Assembly (NCBI RefSeq): GCF_025264645.1
Contig: NZ_CP073696.1
Coordinates: 1,922,001 to 1,986,000 of the forward strand
Direction of reading: 5' to 3'
DNA: 64,000 bases
DNA from: Edaphobacter lichenicola
GTDB lineage: Bacteria > Acidobacteriota > Terriglobia > Terriglobales > Acidobacteriaceae
The notes below the pieces were generated by a model. That model saw only the letters and a program-made list of their open reading frames with translations, did no database searches and was not told the DNA's origin. Below, piece by piece: positions 1 through 8,728 of the stretch (position 1 is its first letter; each line of letters starts with the position of its first letter). Both the position numbers and the translations under genes were made by a program.

Positions 1-375
1 GATCTGAGCTATCCCGTGGACGAGCTAGTCTTGGCCGTACACCAGCAAACCCCTCCCAGCGACATCATGAGCAACGCCGTCACCGAACGGAAGCAGGTCA
101 AGCGGGCACGCCTTCCCAAAATGCTTCGTTCACCAGTCCATCTGGCCGTGCATCGTTTTGAAAACTCCGTCTATTACAGACGTATCGACCATGAGGCCCT
201 TCTCCTGCTCACGGCTTTGAAAGCGGGCACTCCCCTCGGCCAAGCTCTTGAAGCAGCCTTCGTCGGCAGCTCCCTCTCCCCCGACGATCAGGCAGCAAAG
301 ATCCAGGAGTACTTCGCGCACGCGTCACATCTGGGCTGGTTTTGCAAGCAACCCGACGCTGACTCGCTTCTCTAA
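1..375 (+). CDS. C-terminal fragment of a DUF2063-like (HvfC/BufC-type) protein
   Basis: The frame is open from the first base of the window, so the gene begins upstream and only about 124 C-terminal residues are present. A GTG at 16 is unlikely to be the true start. The visible part has a basic stretch (KRARLP), then LAVHRFENSVYYRRIDHEA and a leucine-rich helix ending in a GTPLGQALEAAF pattern. This order (strand, 'V.yRriD..E..lL.al..G..l..Al') resembles the C-terminal domain of DUF2063 proteins, which act as chaperones for peptide modification next to DUF692 enzymes. The usual partners would lie upstream and cannot be seen, so the assignment is by pattern only. Confidence 0.45.
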   Translation, partial: DLSYPVDELVLAVHQQTPPSDIMSNAVTERKQVKRARLPKMLRSPVHLAVHRFENSVYYRRIDHEALLLLTALKAGTPLGQALEAAFVGSSLSPDDQAAKIQEYFAHASHLGWFCKQPDADSLL

Positions 376-701
376 CCAACATTACTTCCACAGATAAAGC
401 CTCCCCAGGAGGCCGCCTTCATACGTCACTGAAAGCCGTCCATCCAGCACAGGTACCACCTTCAGCGACGGCCATTCGGCAGGTATCATACAGACACCGC
501 AACTCCTATTACCCATGGGGTGCGTCAAAGTGCGACACCTATAAAGCGCTGTCATTCCATCGTCGAATGGAATGCATCTAACTCATCCGACATAGCTTTC
601 GGATAAGATAGGCAGTCTCAACTGCCCTCGCTTCTGGAGGCTCAACTAAATACTCCGTTAGCGCCGGAGCGCACAAAGGCAGCTGTACAGGGGCATCTCG
701 T
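376..701. other. Intergenic region with two inverted repeats upstream of the GH13 gene
   Basis: No gene is supported here. Two perfect inverted repeats are visible: CATTCCAT at 553-560 with ATGGAATG at 567-574 (6-base loop), and ATCCGA at 585-590 with TCGGAT at 599-604 (8-base spacer). Neither is followed by a T-run, so operator sites or mRNA structure for the downstream gene are more likely than termination. A short GC-rich hairpin at 399-413 follows the first gene but also lacks a T-tract. Confidence 0.5.
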
Positions 702-3700
702 ATGGAATTTCACATATCCCGCGCTCTCCGAGAAAAACTCGAAATCGACGATCTCCTGTTCAGCTACACAGGCAACATCGTCTTCGCCAACGTCGCCGCC
801 AGCCGCACCTTGGCAAAACAGCTTCAGGAACTCCGCGCCCGGAGTACTGGCTCATCGGACCCCGTCAACGCGGGCGCTCTATTCGCAATGGGCCTCATCG
901 ACGAGCTCAACCACGCGATGGTTGCTCGCTATCGCAAAGAGATCGATCCCTCCGTCCTCAAGGAAGCCGTGCGCTGGTTCGGAAGCCAAATCAAGCCCGC
1001 CGAAATCGAGCGCCTCCTCCTTGCCTTCGCCGCGCAGTTTCCAAATGTAGCTGTCCATCGCGGAGAGTTAACCGTAGCCGAATGGCTGAACGGTACAACG
1101 GACGGCCTGCCGAACCGGGAGGCGGCCCTCGAAGAACTGCTCATGCTGTGGCTCGCCAACATCAACCCCGCGTTCGCCCCGTACCGGGAGCTCTTCGAAG
1201 ACTCCGACCTCAAGCGCCAGACGGTTTATCAAAACGTCACCGCATCATTTCCCGACTACTTCGTCACTCGCCCCCCATTCTCTCCGGAAGTGGGAACCTT
1301 GCTCGACGCCCTTCGCGCCCCACTGCTCGCCTCACCCGACTCACTGACCGGACAACTCGACTACATTCGCGAGCACTGGCCGAAGTTTCTCGGCGAGGAC
1401 CTACGCAGGGTGCTCCTCGCCATCGATGTCCTCCGAGAAGAAGATCTAGCCATTTGGCTGCGGTTTCACCCTCCCGGGCCGGACCAGTTCCGCCACGGCG
1501 CACCGGGTCGAGGAGGAGAAGGATTCGTCGGAGACGAGTACATCGGCTTCGAAGACGAGTTCATCACTGGGCCTGATGGCAGCCGGCAGCGCCGCTACGC
1601 AAGCGACTACCAGGCACCGTTGAATGAATATGAAGCCTTCAGCGCGGACCAGGCTTGGATGCCAAACGTCGTCCTCATGGCGAAGAGCACCTATGTCTGG
1701 CTCGAACAGCTCTCAAAGAAATATCTGAGGCACATTCACCGCCTCGACCAAATCCCCGACGAAGAGTTGCAGCTCCTCTCTGACAGGGGCATCACCGGCC
1801 TGTGGCTGATTGGTCTGTGGGAACGAAGCGTCGCCTCTCGAACAATCAAACGGCTGCGCGGACACAGCGATGCGGTGGCCTCTGCCTATTCGCTCAAGGA
1901 ATACCAGATCGCCGACGACCTGGGCGGAAACGCAGCCTACGAAAACCTCCGCGACCGCGCCGCCAGAGCCCGCATTCGCCTCGCCAGCGACATGGTGCCG
2001 AACCACATGGGCATCGACTCAAACTGGGTCATCGAGCACCCCGACTGGTTCCTCTACCGCTGGGAGAGCCCCTTCCCCGTCTATCGCTTTGAAGGTCCTG
2101 ATCTCTCAACCGATAGTCGTGTCGAAATCAAAATCGAAGACCACTACTACGACCAGAGCGACGCCGCGGTAGTCTTCCGTTTGCGCCATTATCGCGAAGG
2201 CACTACCCGCTACGTCTACCATGGCAACGACGGCACAACCTTCGCCTGGAACGACACTGCGCAACTCGACTACTCCAAAGCGGCAGTCCGAGAACACGTC
2301 ATCCAGGTGATCCTGCACGTCGCACGGCTCTTCCCGATCATTCGTTTCGATGCAGCAATGGTCTTGGCCAAACGTCACGTACAACGTCTATGGTTCCCTC
2401 TGCCCGGCGCAGGCGGCTCCATTCCATCGCGTGCCGAAAACGCCATGACACAGGAGGAGTTCGACTCTCTAATGCCTCATGAGTTCTGGCGCGAGGTCGT
2501 CGATCGCGTCGCCGCCGAGGTCCCCGGAACTCTTCTCCTCGCCGAAGCATTCTGGCTCCTCGAAGGCTACTTCGTTCGCACGCTCGGCATGCATCGCGTC
2601 TACAACAGCGCTTTCATGAACATGCTGCGCGACGAAGAGAACTCAAAGTATCGTTCTTATCTCAAGAAAACCATCGAGTTCGACCCCGACATCTTAAAGC
2701 GCTACGTCAGCTTCATGAGCAATCCCGACGAACGCACCGCGATCGACCAGTTCGGCAGCGGAGACAAGTACTTCGGCGTCTGCACTCTGCTCGCGACCCT
2801 GCCAGGCCTGCCAATGTTCGGACACGGACAGATCGAGGGCTACACCGAGCGCTATGGCATGGAGTTCAAACAAGCCAAGATGAACGAGTATCCGAACGAC
2901 GATCTCGTTGCTCGTCATCAACACGAGATCGCTCCTCTACTCAAGAACCGACATCTCTTTGCCGAAAGCACCAACTTCGTTCTCTACGACTTCTGGAACG
3001 ATCACGGCACGGTCGACGAAAACGTCTTCGCCTACTCAAACCGCTCCGGCGGCCAGCGCGCTGTCATCCTCTACAACAACAGCTATGGAAGCACACGCGG
3101 CACCATCCACTTCTCCGCAGCCTCCTTTGACAAGCACACTGGCTTTCTCCGGCAAAGAAGCCTCGCCGACGGACTCGCTCTGCCAAACGATGGCTCAGTC
3201 TTTCTTGCCTACCGCGACAGCGCCCATGGACTGGAATACCTGCGCCGCACCACGGATCTTCATCACCACGGTCTGAGCCTCGATCTCCGCGGCTATCAAT
3301 ACGCAGTCCTTCTCGATTGGCGCGAACTCAAAGCATCAGCCGACCAGCCTTGGGAAAACCTCTACTATGCCCTCAACGGCGCTGGCGTCTATAGCGTCGA
3401 AGAGGCGCTCTCCAAACTCCGTCTGCGACCGCTGCATGAAGCACTTCGTCAGGCTCTCGTCTGCGACAACATCCAGACCTTCGCAAACGTCGCTGCAGAA
3501 ACAGCGAAAAAGACAACCTACGCAATCGACAAACAATCACCCGCTTCCCCCATCGAAGCCGAAGCAACAAAAGCAACCGAACAGATGGAGCTGAAGAAGC
3601 AACCGACACTCGAGACAACTCACACCGAAAAATCTCCGCTCTCGAAACCGGAACGCAGCCACATCAATCCGAGGCTTGAGGCATTCCTGGGTGAGAGCCA

Positions 3701-4595
3701 TCATTTTTTCCAAAGGGTGGCTGACGAACTGCCATCGGAAGACACCCCAGCACCTGAGTCGCACGTCCCCCCGGGCATCCTGGAGACCCCCTCTGCGGCC
3801 GAGACCACCGTCACCACTGCAGCTTCTCTCCCAATCGAAGCGCAGCCAGCTTCCGCCAAACCAGAACGCCCCCTCCCGGAGTCACTTGAAGCAAGGGCAA
3901 TAGCCACCGCGCAACTTGTCACCTTATCGCAAACTTTCTCAACGGCATGGCCGGAGGCAGTACGTCGCATGCTGCCAAGCTCTACCAGAAAAATGACTCA
4001 TCCAGAACAGATCTGGGGTCCGATATTGGCTTGGATCATCTTGCGCAGTGTTCCGACGCGACATGACAGAGCAGAACTATTCGATAAACTCCACCTGCGC
4101 TCTGCTTTGTCCGAGATCTTTTCCTCTGTCGGAATGGAGGGTGAAAGCACGTGGCAAGCCGCCGCAAAGGTCAGAGTCTTACTGGCTCACGAAGGTGCGA
4201 TTCCGACAGCCCTGACATACACCGATAGCTTCTGGAACGATCCTGACGTTCGATGGCTCGCAGGCGTCAATGAGTCGTCCGGCACAACCTACTTCAACAA
4301 AGAGCGCTTCGAAGAACTTCTATGCTGGCTCCAGCTACCCGCTTTGATCGAAATAGCGCACCGGGACTCCCACAAGCTGGAATCCATCATCAAGCTCGAA
4401 GACCCTATTAGAGAAGCTTGCCGCTCTGCCAAAAACGCAGGATACAAGCTGAGCGAATATCTCAATCCTCCGACCACCAGCATGGATAAGAGTCAACCAA
4501 CAAGCGATACTGAGCCGGCGGTGGCTCTTGTCTCAGAAGTAGATCAACAGCCAACAACCGCTCAAACAGTCACCACCGCCTCGCAGAAGAGCTAG
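702..4595 (+). CDS. Giant GH13-family (alpha-amylase-like) protein with C-terminal extension
   Basis: At 1297 residues this is about twice the length of a normal alpha-amylase. Residues 1-320 form an uncharacterised N-terminal region. A GH13 TIM barrel spans roughly 330-800: DRGITGLWLIGLWERS, a DMVPNHMGID motif, nucleophile D550 in IRFDAAMV, acid/base E615 in LLAEAFW and third acid D676 in SNPDER. The third motif has Pro instead of the common His before Asp, as in GlgE-like maltosyltransferases. Residues about 940-1090 are a low-complexity linker rich in Pro, Glu, Thr and Ala, followed by a helical C-terminal domain of about 190 residues. There is no signal peptide, so it is probably cytosolic. 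With glgX nearby, a role in glycogen or alpha-glucan metabolism is likely; the exact reaction is unknown. Confidence 0.8.
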   Translation: MEFHISRALREKLEIDDLLFSYTGNIVFANVAASRTLAKQLQELRARSTGSSDPVNAGALFAMGLIDELNHAMVARYRKEIDPSVLKEAVRWFGSQIKPAEIERLLLAFAAQFPNVAVHRGELTVAEWLNGTTDGLPNREAALEELLMLWLANINPAFAPYRELFEDSDLKRQTVYQNVTASFPDYFVTRPPFSPEVGTLLDALRAPLLASPDSLTGQLDYIREHWPKFLGEDLRRVLLAIDVLREEDLAIWLRFHPPGPDQFRHGAPGRGGEGFVGDEYIGFEDEFITGPDGSRQRRYASDYQAPLNEYEAFSADQAWMPNVVLMAKSTYVWLEQLSKKYLRHIHRLDQIPDEELQLLSDRGITGLWLIGLWERSVASRTIKRLRGHSDAVASAYSLKEYQIADDLGGNAAYENLRDRAARARIRLASDMVPNHMGIDSNWVIEHPDWFLYRWESPFPVYRFEGPDLSTDSRVEIKIEDHYYDQSDAAVVFRLRHYREGTTRYVYHGNDGTTFAWNDTAQLDYSKAAVREHVIQVILHVARLFPIIRFDAAMVLAKRHVQRLWFPLPGAGGSIPSRAENAMTQEEFDSLMPHEFWREVVDRVAAEVPGTLLLAEAFWLLEGYFVRTLGMHRVYNSAFMNMLRDEENSKYRSYLKKTIEFDPDILKRYVSFMSNPDERTAIDQFGSGDKYFGVCTLLATLPGLPMFGHGQIEGYTERYGMEFKQAKMNEYPNDDLVARHQHEIAPLLKNRHLFAESTNFVLYDFWNDHGTVDENVFAYSNRSGGQRAVILYNNSYGSTRGTIHFSAASFDKHTGFLRQRSLADGLALPNDGSVFLAYRDSAHGLEYLRRTTDLHHHGLSLDLRGYQYAVLLDWRELKASADQPWENLYYALNGAGVYSVEEALSKLRLRPLHEALRQALVCDNIQTFANVAAETAKKTTYAIDKQSPASPIEAEATKATEQMELKKQPTLETTHTEKSPLSKPERSHINPRLEAFLGESHHFFQRVADELPSEDTPAPESHVPPGILETPSAAETTVTTAASLPIEAQPASAKPERPLPESLEARAIATAQLVTLSQTFSTAWPEAVRRMLPSSTRKMTHPEQIWGPILAWIILRSVPTRHDRAELFDKLHLRSALSEIFSSVGMEGESTWQAAAKVRVLLAHEGAIPTALTYTDSFWNDPDVRWLAGVNESSGTTYFNKERFEELLCWLQLPALIEIAHRDSHKLESIIKLEDPIREACRSAKNAGYKLSEYLNPPTTSMDKSQPTSDTEPAVALVSEVDQQPTTAQTVTTASQKS

Positions 4596-4647
4596 ATGGT
4601 GACATCGCTTGAACAACAAAGTCAGATCGCTTGAGGAAGCTCTTTGC

Positions 4648-5418
4648 TTAGAGCTTCGACCCGCCATCGACCGGAATGCTGGCACCCGTAATCCAGCGCG
4701 CTCCATCTGATGCTAAAAACGCGATAACGTCAGCAACATCCGACGGCTTTCCTATTCGCTTGATTGCCTGCATCTCAAGCGTAAGGTTGCGACCGCCTTC
4801 AGTCTTGGTAAAGTTCGACATGTCGGTCTCAATCACACCGGGAGCAACAGCGTTCACGCGAATCCCACGCGGCCCAAGCGACGATGCCCAATGCTTAACC
4901 AAGGTTTCCAGGGCGCCCTTAGTTGCTGCATAGGCTGGCAACGAAGGTGCGCCCGCTTGACCTGGGTTTCCGGGTACGGCACCAGCGGCAAGCGAAGTCA
5001 CCATGATGACGTTGGAGCCGTCGCCAAGCAGAGGCAGAAGCTCTTTAACGAGAAAGAACGGGCTCCGAACATTCGTGGCAAACAGGTTGTCGAAATCCGC
5101 TATCTCGTGATCACCCATCTTGCCGGCCTTGGATACGCCGGCATTGGAAACGAAGATATCCAACCTCTCCCCGATCGTCTCCTTAACCTGCTTCGCGAGT
5201 ATGGCAGCGCCCTCTGGAGAAGATAGATCGGCCTGCAGCGCATCCGCACGACCACCGGCGCCACGAATTTCAGCAACGAGACCATCGGCTTCAGTTGCAG
5301 CATTGCCGAAATGAACTAGGACATGGGCGCCCGCATCGGCAAGCGCCTTTGCGGTAGCTCGCCCAATACCACGCGATGCTCCCGTAACCAGCGCGATTTT
5401 ATTAGAAAGACTGCTCAT
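4648..5418 (-). CDS. SDR-family oxidoreductase (FabG-like)
   Basis: A classical short-chain dehydrogenase of 256 residues. The cofactor motif TGASRGIG is at 12-19, the NAG motif at 92-94, and the catalytic triad is S142, Y163 and K167 (YAATK). The C-terminal IPVDGGSKL ending is typical of the FabG/3-oxoacyl-ACP reductase-like subgroup, but many members reduce unrelated substrates, so a fatty-acid role should not be assumed. No other fatty-acid gene is nearby. It is convergent with the GH13 gene and lies upstream of nothing obviously co-transcribed. Confidence 0.85.
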   Translation of the reverse strand: MSSLSNKIALVTGASRGIGRATAKALADAGAHVLVHFGNAATEADGLVAEIRGAGGRADALQADLSSPEGAAILAKQVKETIGERLDIFVSNAGVSKAGKMGDHEIADFDNLFATNVRSPFFLVKELLPLLGDGSNVIMVTSLAAGAVPGNPGQAGAPSLPAYAATKGALETLVKHWASSLGPRGIRVNAVAPGVIETDMSNFTKTEGGRNLTLEMQAIKRIGKPSDVADVIAFLASDGARWITGASIPVDGGSKL

Positions 5419-5565
5419 ACGATTTCCCCTTCAAAGTAAGAAGATAAGCTGCTACTCGAGAGCCGCACAGCGCTCTCGGACAATTAGAGATCCATCTAAT
5501 TGATGCTCGCCATCGGGAACTGGTGCATAAAATCTGTTTTGCGCGTACACGGTCTTCTACCAATC

Positions 5566-7707
5566 TCACTGCCGTTGATGAGGCGCGTCGCTAAACAACT
5601 TCAGCGCTCGCCCACCGACAATCACCTTATCGCTGACCTCTTCTTCCACGAAAGGGTCGGCGATGTCTTCCGTATTAATCACCTGATACCAGGGATTATT
5701 TGAGGGCGAAGGCGGAAGGACAAATTCAACACCATCCTGAGAGGCATTCACCACAAGAAAGAAGCTATCGTCGATGACATCTTTTCCATCGTCGTCGGTG
5801 ACCTGCAGGGTCTGTCCGTTAAGTAAGACCGCGATCGAGCGACTCCATCCGGCGTTCCACACCTGATCTGGAACTTGATTTCCGTCCGGGTTGAACCACG
5901 CAATGTCCTGAATAATCGTGCTCTCCCCCCTTCTACGAATCTCACGATCCTGAAAGAACTTGCGGCGATGCAGGTTCGGATGTGCCAGACGAAGATGAAT
6001 GAGCTTACTGGTGAAATCTCGTAGCCGCTTGCGAGGCTCATCCAAATCCCAGTCGTGCCAGGTCAATTCATTATCCTGGCAATAGCAATTGTTGTTGCCA
6101 CGTTGTGACCGGGCGATCTCATCGCCCCCACTCAGCATCGGCACCCCCTGCGAAAGCATGAGAGTCGCGAGAAAATTGCGAGTCTGTCGCTCTCGCAAAA
6201 CGTTGATCGCCTCATCATCCGTTGGCCCCTCAATCCCCATGTTCCAGGAGTCGTTGGTATCCGAGCCGTCTTTGTTGTCCTCTCCATTCGCCTCGTTATG
6301 TTTTGAGTTATAGCTGACCAGATCACAAAGCGTGAAGCCATCGTGAGCTGTAACGAAGTTGATGCTGGCGTAAGGCTTGCGCCCATCATATTGGTAAAGG
6401 TCGCTCGAGCCCGTAAGCCGGTTGCCAAAGTCAGAGAGCTGCCCTTCGTCACCCTTCCAGAATCGACGTACAGTGTCGCGGTACTTACCGTTCCACTCTG
6501 CCCACAGGACAGGAAACTGCCCCACCTGGTATCCACCTTCGCCCACATCCCAGGGCTCGGCAATCAGCTTCACGCTCGCAAGAGTCGGGTCCTGGTGAAT
6601 CGTATCGAAAAAAGACGAAAGCCGGCTCACGTCGTGAAGCTCACGAGCAAGCGTGGCCGCAAGGTCGAAGCGAAACCCATCCACGTGCATCTCCGTGACC
6701 CAGTAGCGAAGCGAATCCATCAACATCTTAAGCACCTGCGGATTCCGCACATTCAGCGTATTGCCGGTCCCGGTATAGTCCATGTAATAACGAGGATTGT
6801 CCTCCTTTAATCTGTAATAAGTACTGTTACAAACACCCTTCCAACTCAACATCGGGCCCATCTGATCACCTTCGCAGGTATGGTTGTAAACCACATCAAG
6901 AATCACTTCAATTCCAGCGGCGTGAAACGCCTTTACCATCCGCTTGAACTCATTAACCTGACCGCCGGTATCGCCGCACGAGCTATAGCGCGACATCGGG
7001 GCAAAGTAACCCAGCGTGTTGTAGCCCCAATAATCAACGAGCCCATTTTTGACCAAGTGACCTTCGTCAATGAAATGATGGACAGGCAATAGCTCAACAG
7101 CAGTAACGCCAAGTTTCTTGAAGTAATGAATGCTCGGCTCACACGCAAGGCCGGCGTAGGTGCCGCGTAGCTTCTCGGGAATTTTGGGATTACGAATACT
7201 GAACCCTTTGACATGAACTTCATAGATTACCGAGTCAGCGAGCGGTGTCTCTGGCGGAGAGTCATCCTCCCAATCGAATCTGCTATCCACCACAACACAC
7301 TTCGGAACGCCCGCCGCACTATCCTGATCATCCATCTTCAGATCGTCTCCGGAGGCAACGTCATACGGGAAGATCGGCTGCTTCCAGTCCACATGGCCGC
7401 AGATGGCTTCGGCATAGGGATCAACGAGCAGCTTATTCGGGTTGAAGCGGTGGCCACGCTCCGGCTCCCACGCGCCATAAACACGGTAGCCATACAGCTG
7501 TCCGGCTTTGATGTCACGAACAAGTCCATGCCATACGTAGGCGGTGCGTTCACGCAGGGTGATGCAGTCGGTCTGCTTCCCCGCTGCATCGAAAAAGCAC
7601 AAGTCCACCCGCGCGGCACCTTCCGAAAAAATGGCGAAGTTAGTGCCCTTGTCGGACACAGTGGCGCCAAGCGGAAAGGGTCGACCAGGTAGCAGTGTGT
7701 ATTTCAT
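5566..7707 (-). CDS. glgX: Glycogen debranching enzyme GlgX
   Basis: A 713-residue protein that hydrolyses alpha-1,6 branches of phosphorylase-limited glycogen in the cytosol. An N-terminal CBM48-type domain begins at residue 5 (LLPGRPFPLGATVSDKGTNF), followed by the GH13 barrel. Visible motifs are DVVYNHTCEG (271-280), nucleophile D348 in GFRFDLAA, acid/base E384 in LIAEPWD and D456 in FVTAHDGFTL. The length and the HDGFTL..LVSYN..HNEANGE block are characteristic of the GlgX/isoamylase group. It stands alone on the minus strand, divergent from larE with a spacing of 94 bases, and is probably functionally linked to the GH13 gene at 702-4595. Confidence 0.96.
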   Translation of the reverse strand: MKYTLLPGRPFPLGATVSDKGTNFAIFSEGAARVDLCFFDAAGKQTDCITLRERTAYVWHGLVRDIKAGQLYGYRVYGAWEPERGHRFNPNKLLVDPYAEAICGHVDWKQPIFPYDVASGDDLKMDDQDSAAGVPKCVVVDSRFDWEDDSPPETPLADSVIYEVHVKGFSIRNPKIPEKLRGTYAGLACEPSIHYFKKLGVTAVELLPVHHFIDEGHLVKNGLVDYWGYNTLGYFAPMSRYSSCGDTGGQVNEFKRMVKAFHAAGIEVILDVVYNHTCEGDQMGPMLSWKGVCNSTYYRLKEDNPRYYMDYTGTGNTLNVRNPQVLKMLMDSLRYWVTEMHVDGFRFDLAATLARELHDVSRLSSFFDTIHQDPTLASVKLIAEPWDVGEGGYQVGQFPVLWAEWNGKYRDTVRRFWKGDEGQLSDFGNRLTGSSDLYQYDGRKPYASINFVTAHDGFTLCDLVSYNSKHNEANGEDNKDGSDTNDSWNMGIEGPTDDEAINVLRERQTRNFLATLMLSQGVPMLSGGDEIARSQRGNNNCYCQDNELTWHDWDLDEPRKRLRDFTSKLIHLRLAHPNLHRRKFFQDREIRRRGESTIIQDIAWFNPDGNQVPDQVWNAGWSRSIAVLLNGQTLQVTDDDGKDVIDDSFFLVVNASQDGVEFVLPPSPSNNPWYQVINTEDIADPFVEEEVSDKVIVGGRALKLFSDAPHQRQ

Positions 7708-7801
7708 GTGCCTTTGGATGCTGTGAGCAGGTGACAGTTGCGAGCCCGGTCAAAATTACCCCAATCATAAGCTTCGTCAAACCAAATCACCGCGTTTCTC
7801 C

Positions 7802-8704
7802 ATGAGACAAAAAGAGAGCTACCTGATCCCGCACACTCCAGCGAACGCGTCTGCTCTACAATCAGAGCAGATGGATCTAGCCGCCAAAGCCGCCGTGCTC
7901 CACGCCACGCTGCAAAACCTCGGCAGTGTTCTGGTCGCCTACTCCGGCGGCACCGACTCCGCCTACCTCGCCTACGCCGCCCACGTCGCCCTCGGCAACA
8001 ACATGCAAGCCGTCATCGCAGACTCCCCTTCCCTGCCTCGTGCCGAACTCGCCGCTGCCCTTGCCTTCACGACCGACCACAACATCCCCATCCAAATCCT
8101 CCACACCAACGAGCTCGACAACCCTGACTACCAGCGCAACGACGCCAAACGCTGCTTCCACTGCAAAGACGAGCTCTTCACCCAAATGGAAGCCGAGCGC
8201 TCCTCACGCGGTTTCGCTCACATCGCCTACGGTATGAACCTCGACGATCGTGCCGAGTTCCGTCCAGGACAACAAGCCGCGACGCAACACCGCGCCGTCG
8301 CCCCTCTCGTCACAGCAGGCCTCACCAAGCAAGAGATTCGCGCCCTCGCCCTCCAGGCCGGCCTCAAGCTCTGGGACAAGCCCGCCAGCGCCTGCCTCGC
8401 CTCTCGCATCGAGTACGGCCGCCCCGTCACACGCGTCAACCTCACGCAAATCGAGCAAGCAGAAGACGCCCTCCATGCACTCGGCTTTCCTCAAGTCCGC
8501 GTTCGCCACCATGGCGACCTGGCGCGAATTGAAATATCCCGCGATGACCTTCCTCGCGCGCTCGCTCTGCCCATCTTCGAAGCCATCACCGCTGCCATCA
8601 AGCCTCTAGGCTTCCTCTACGTAACCCTCGATACGGAAGGCTACCGCTCCGGTTCCATGAACGACACTCTTCTCGCAACCTCCTCCATACGCCCCGCGCG
8701 CTAA
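7802..8704 (+). CDS. larE: LarE, sulfur insertase of nickel-pincer cofactor synthesis
   Basis: LarE adenylates the pyridinium biscarboxylate mononucleotide made by LarB and inserts sulfur in place of oxygen, giving the dithiolated pincer ligand. The PP-loop SGGTDS is at 48-53. In the best known LarE a single cysteine is sacrificed. Here three cysteines are present: C118 and C121 in KRCFHCK, and C198 in SACLASRI. That CxxC-plus-C set matches LarE proteins reported to carry a [4Fe-4S] cluster and act catalytically; applying this here is inference. It is the first gene of a larE-larC run on the plus strand, with 24 bases between them. About 29 residues precede the conserved domain, so the start could lie later, at M24 (MDLAAKA). 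Confidence 0.93.
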   Translation: MRQKESYLIPHTPANASALQSEQMDLAAKAAVLHATLQNLGSVLVAYSGGTDSAYLAYAAHVALGNNMQAVIADSPSLPRAELAAALAFTTDHNIPIQILHTNELDNPDYQRNDAKRCFHCKDELFTQMEAERSSRGFAHIAYGMNLDDRAEFRPGQQAATQHRAVAPLVTAGLTKQEIRALALQAGLKLWDKPASACLASRIEYGRPVTRVNLTQIEQAEDALHALGFPQVRVRHHGDLARIEISRDDLPRALALPIFEAITAAIKPLGFLYVTLDTEGYRSGSMNDTLLATSSIRPAR

Positions 8705-8728
8705 ACGATCGCACCGGAACATGAAACA

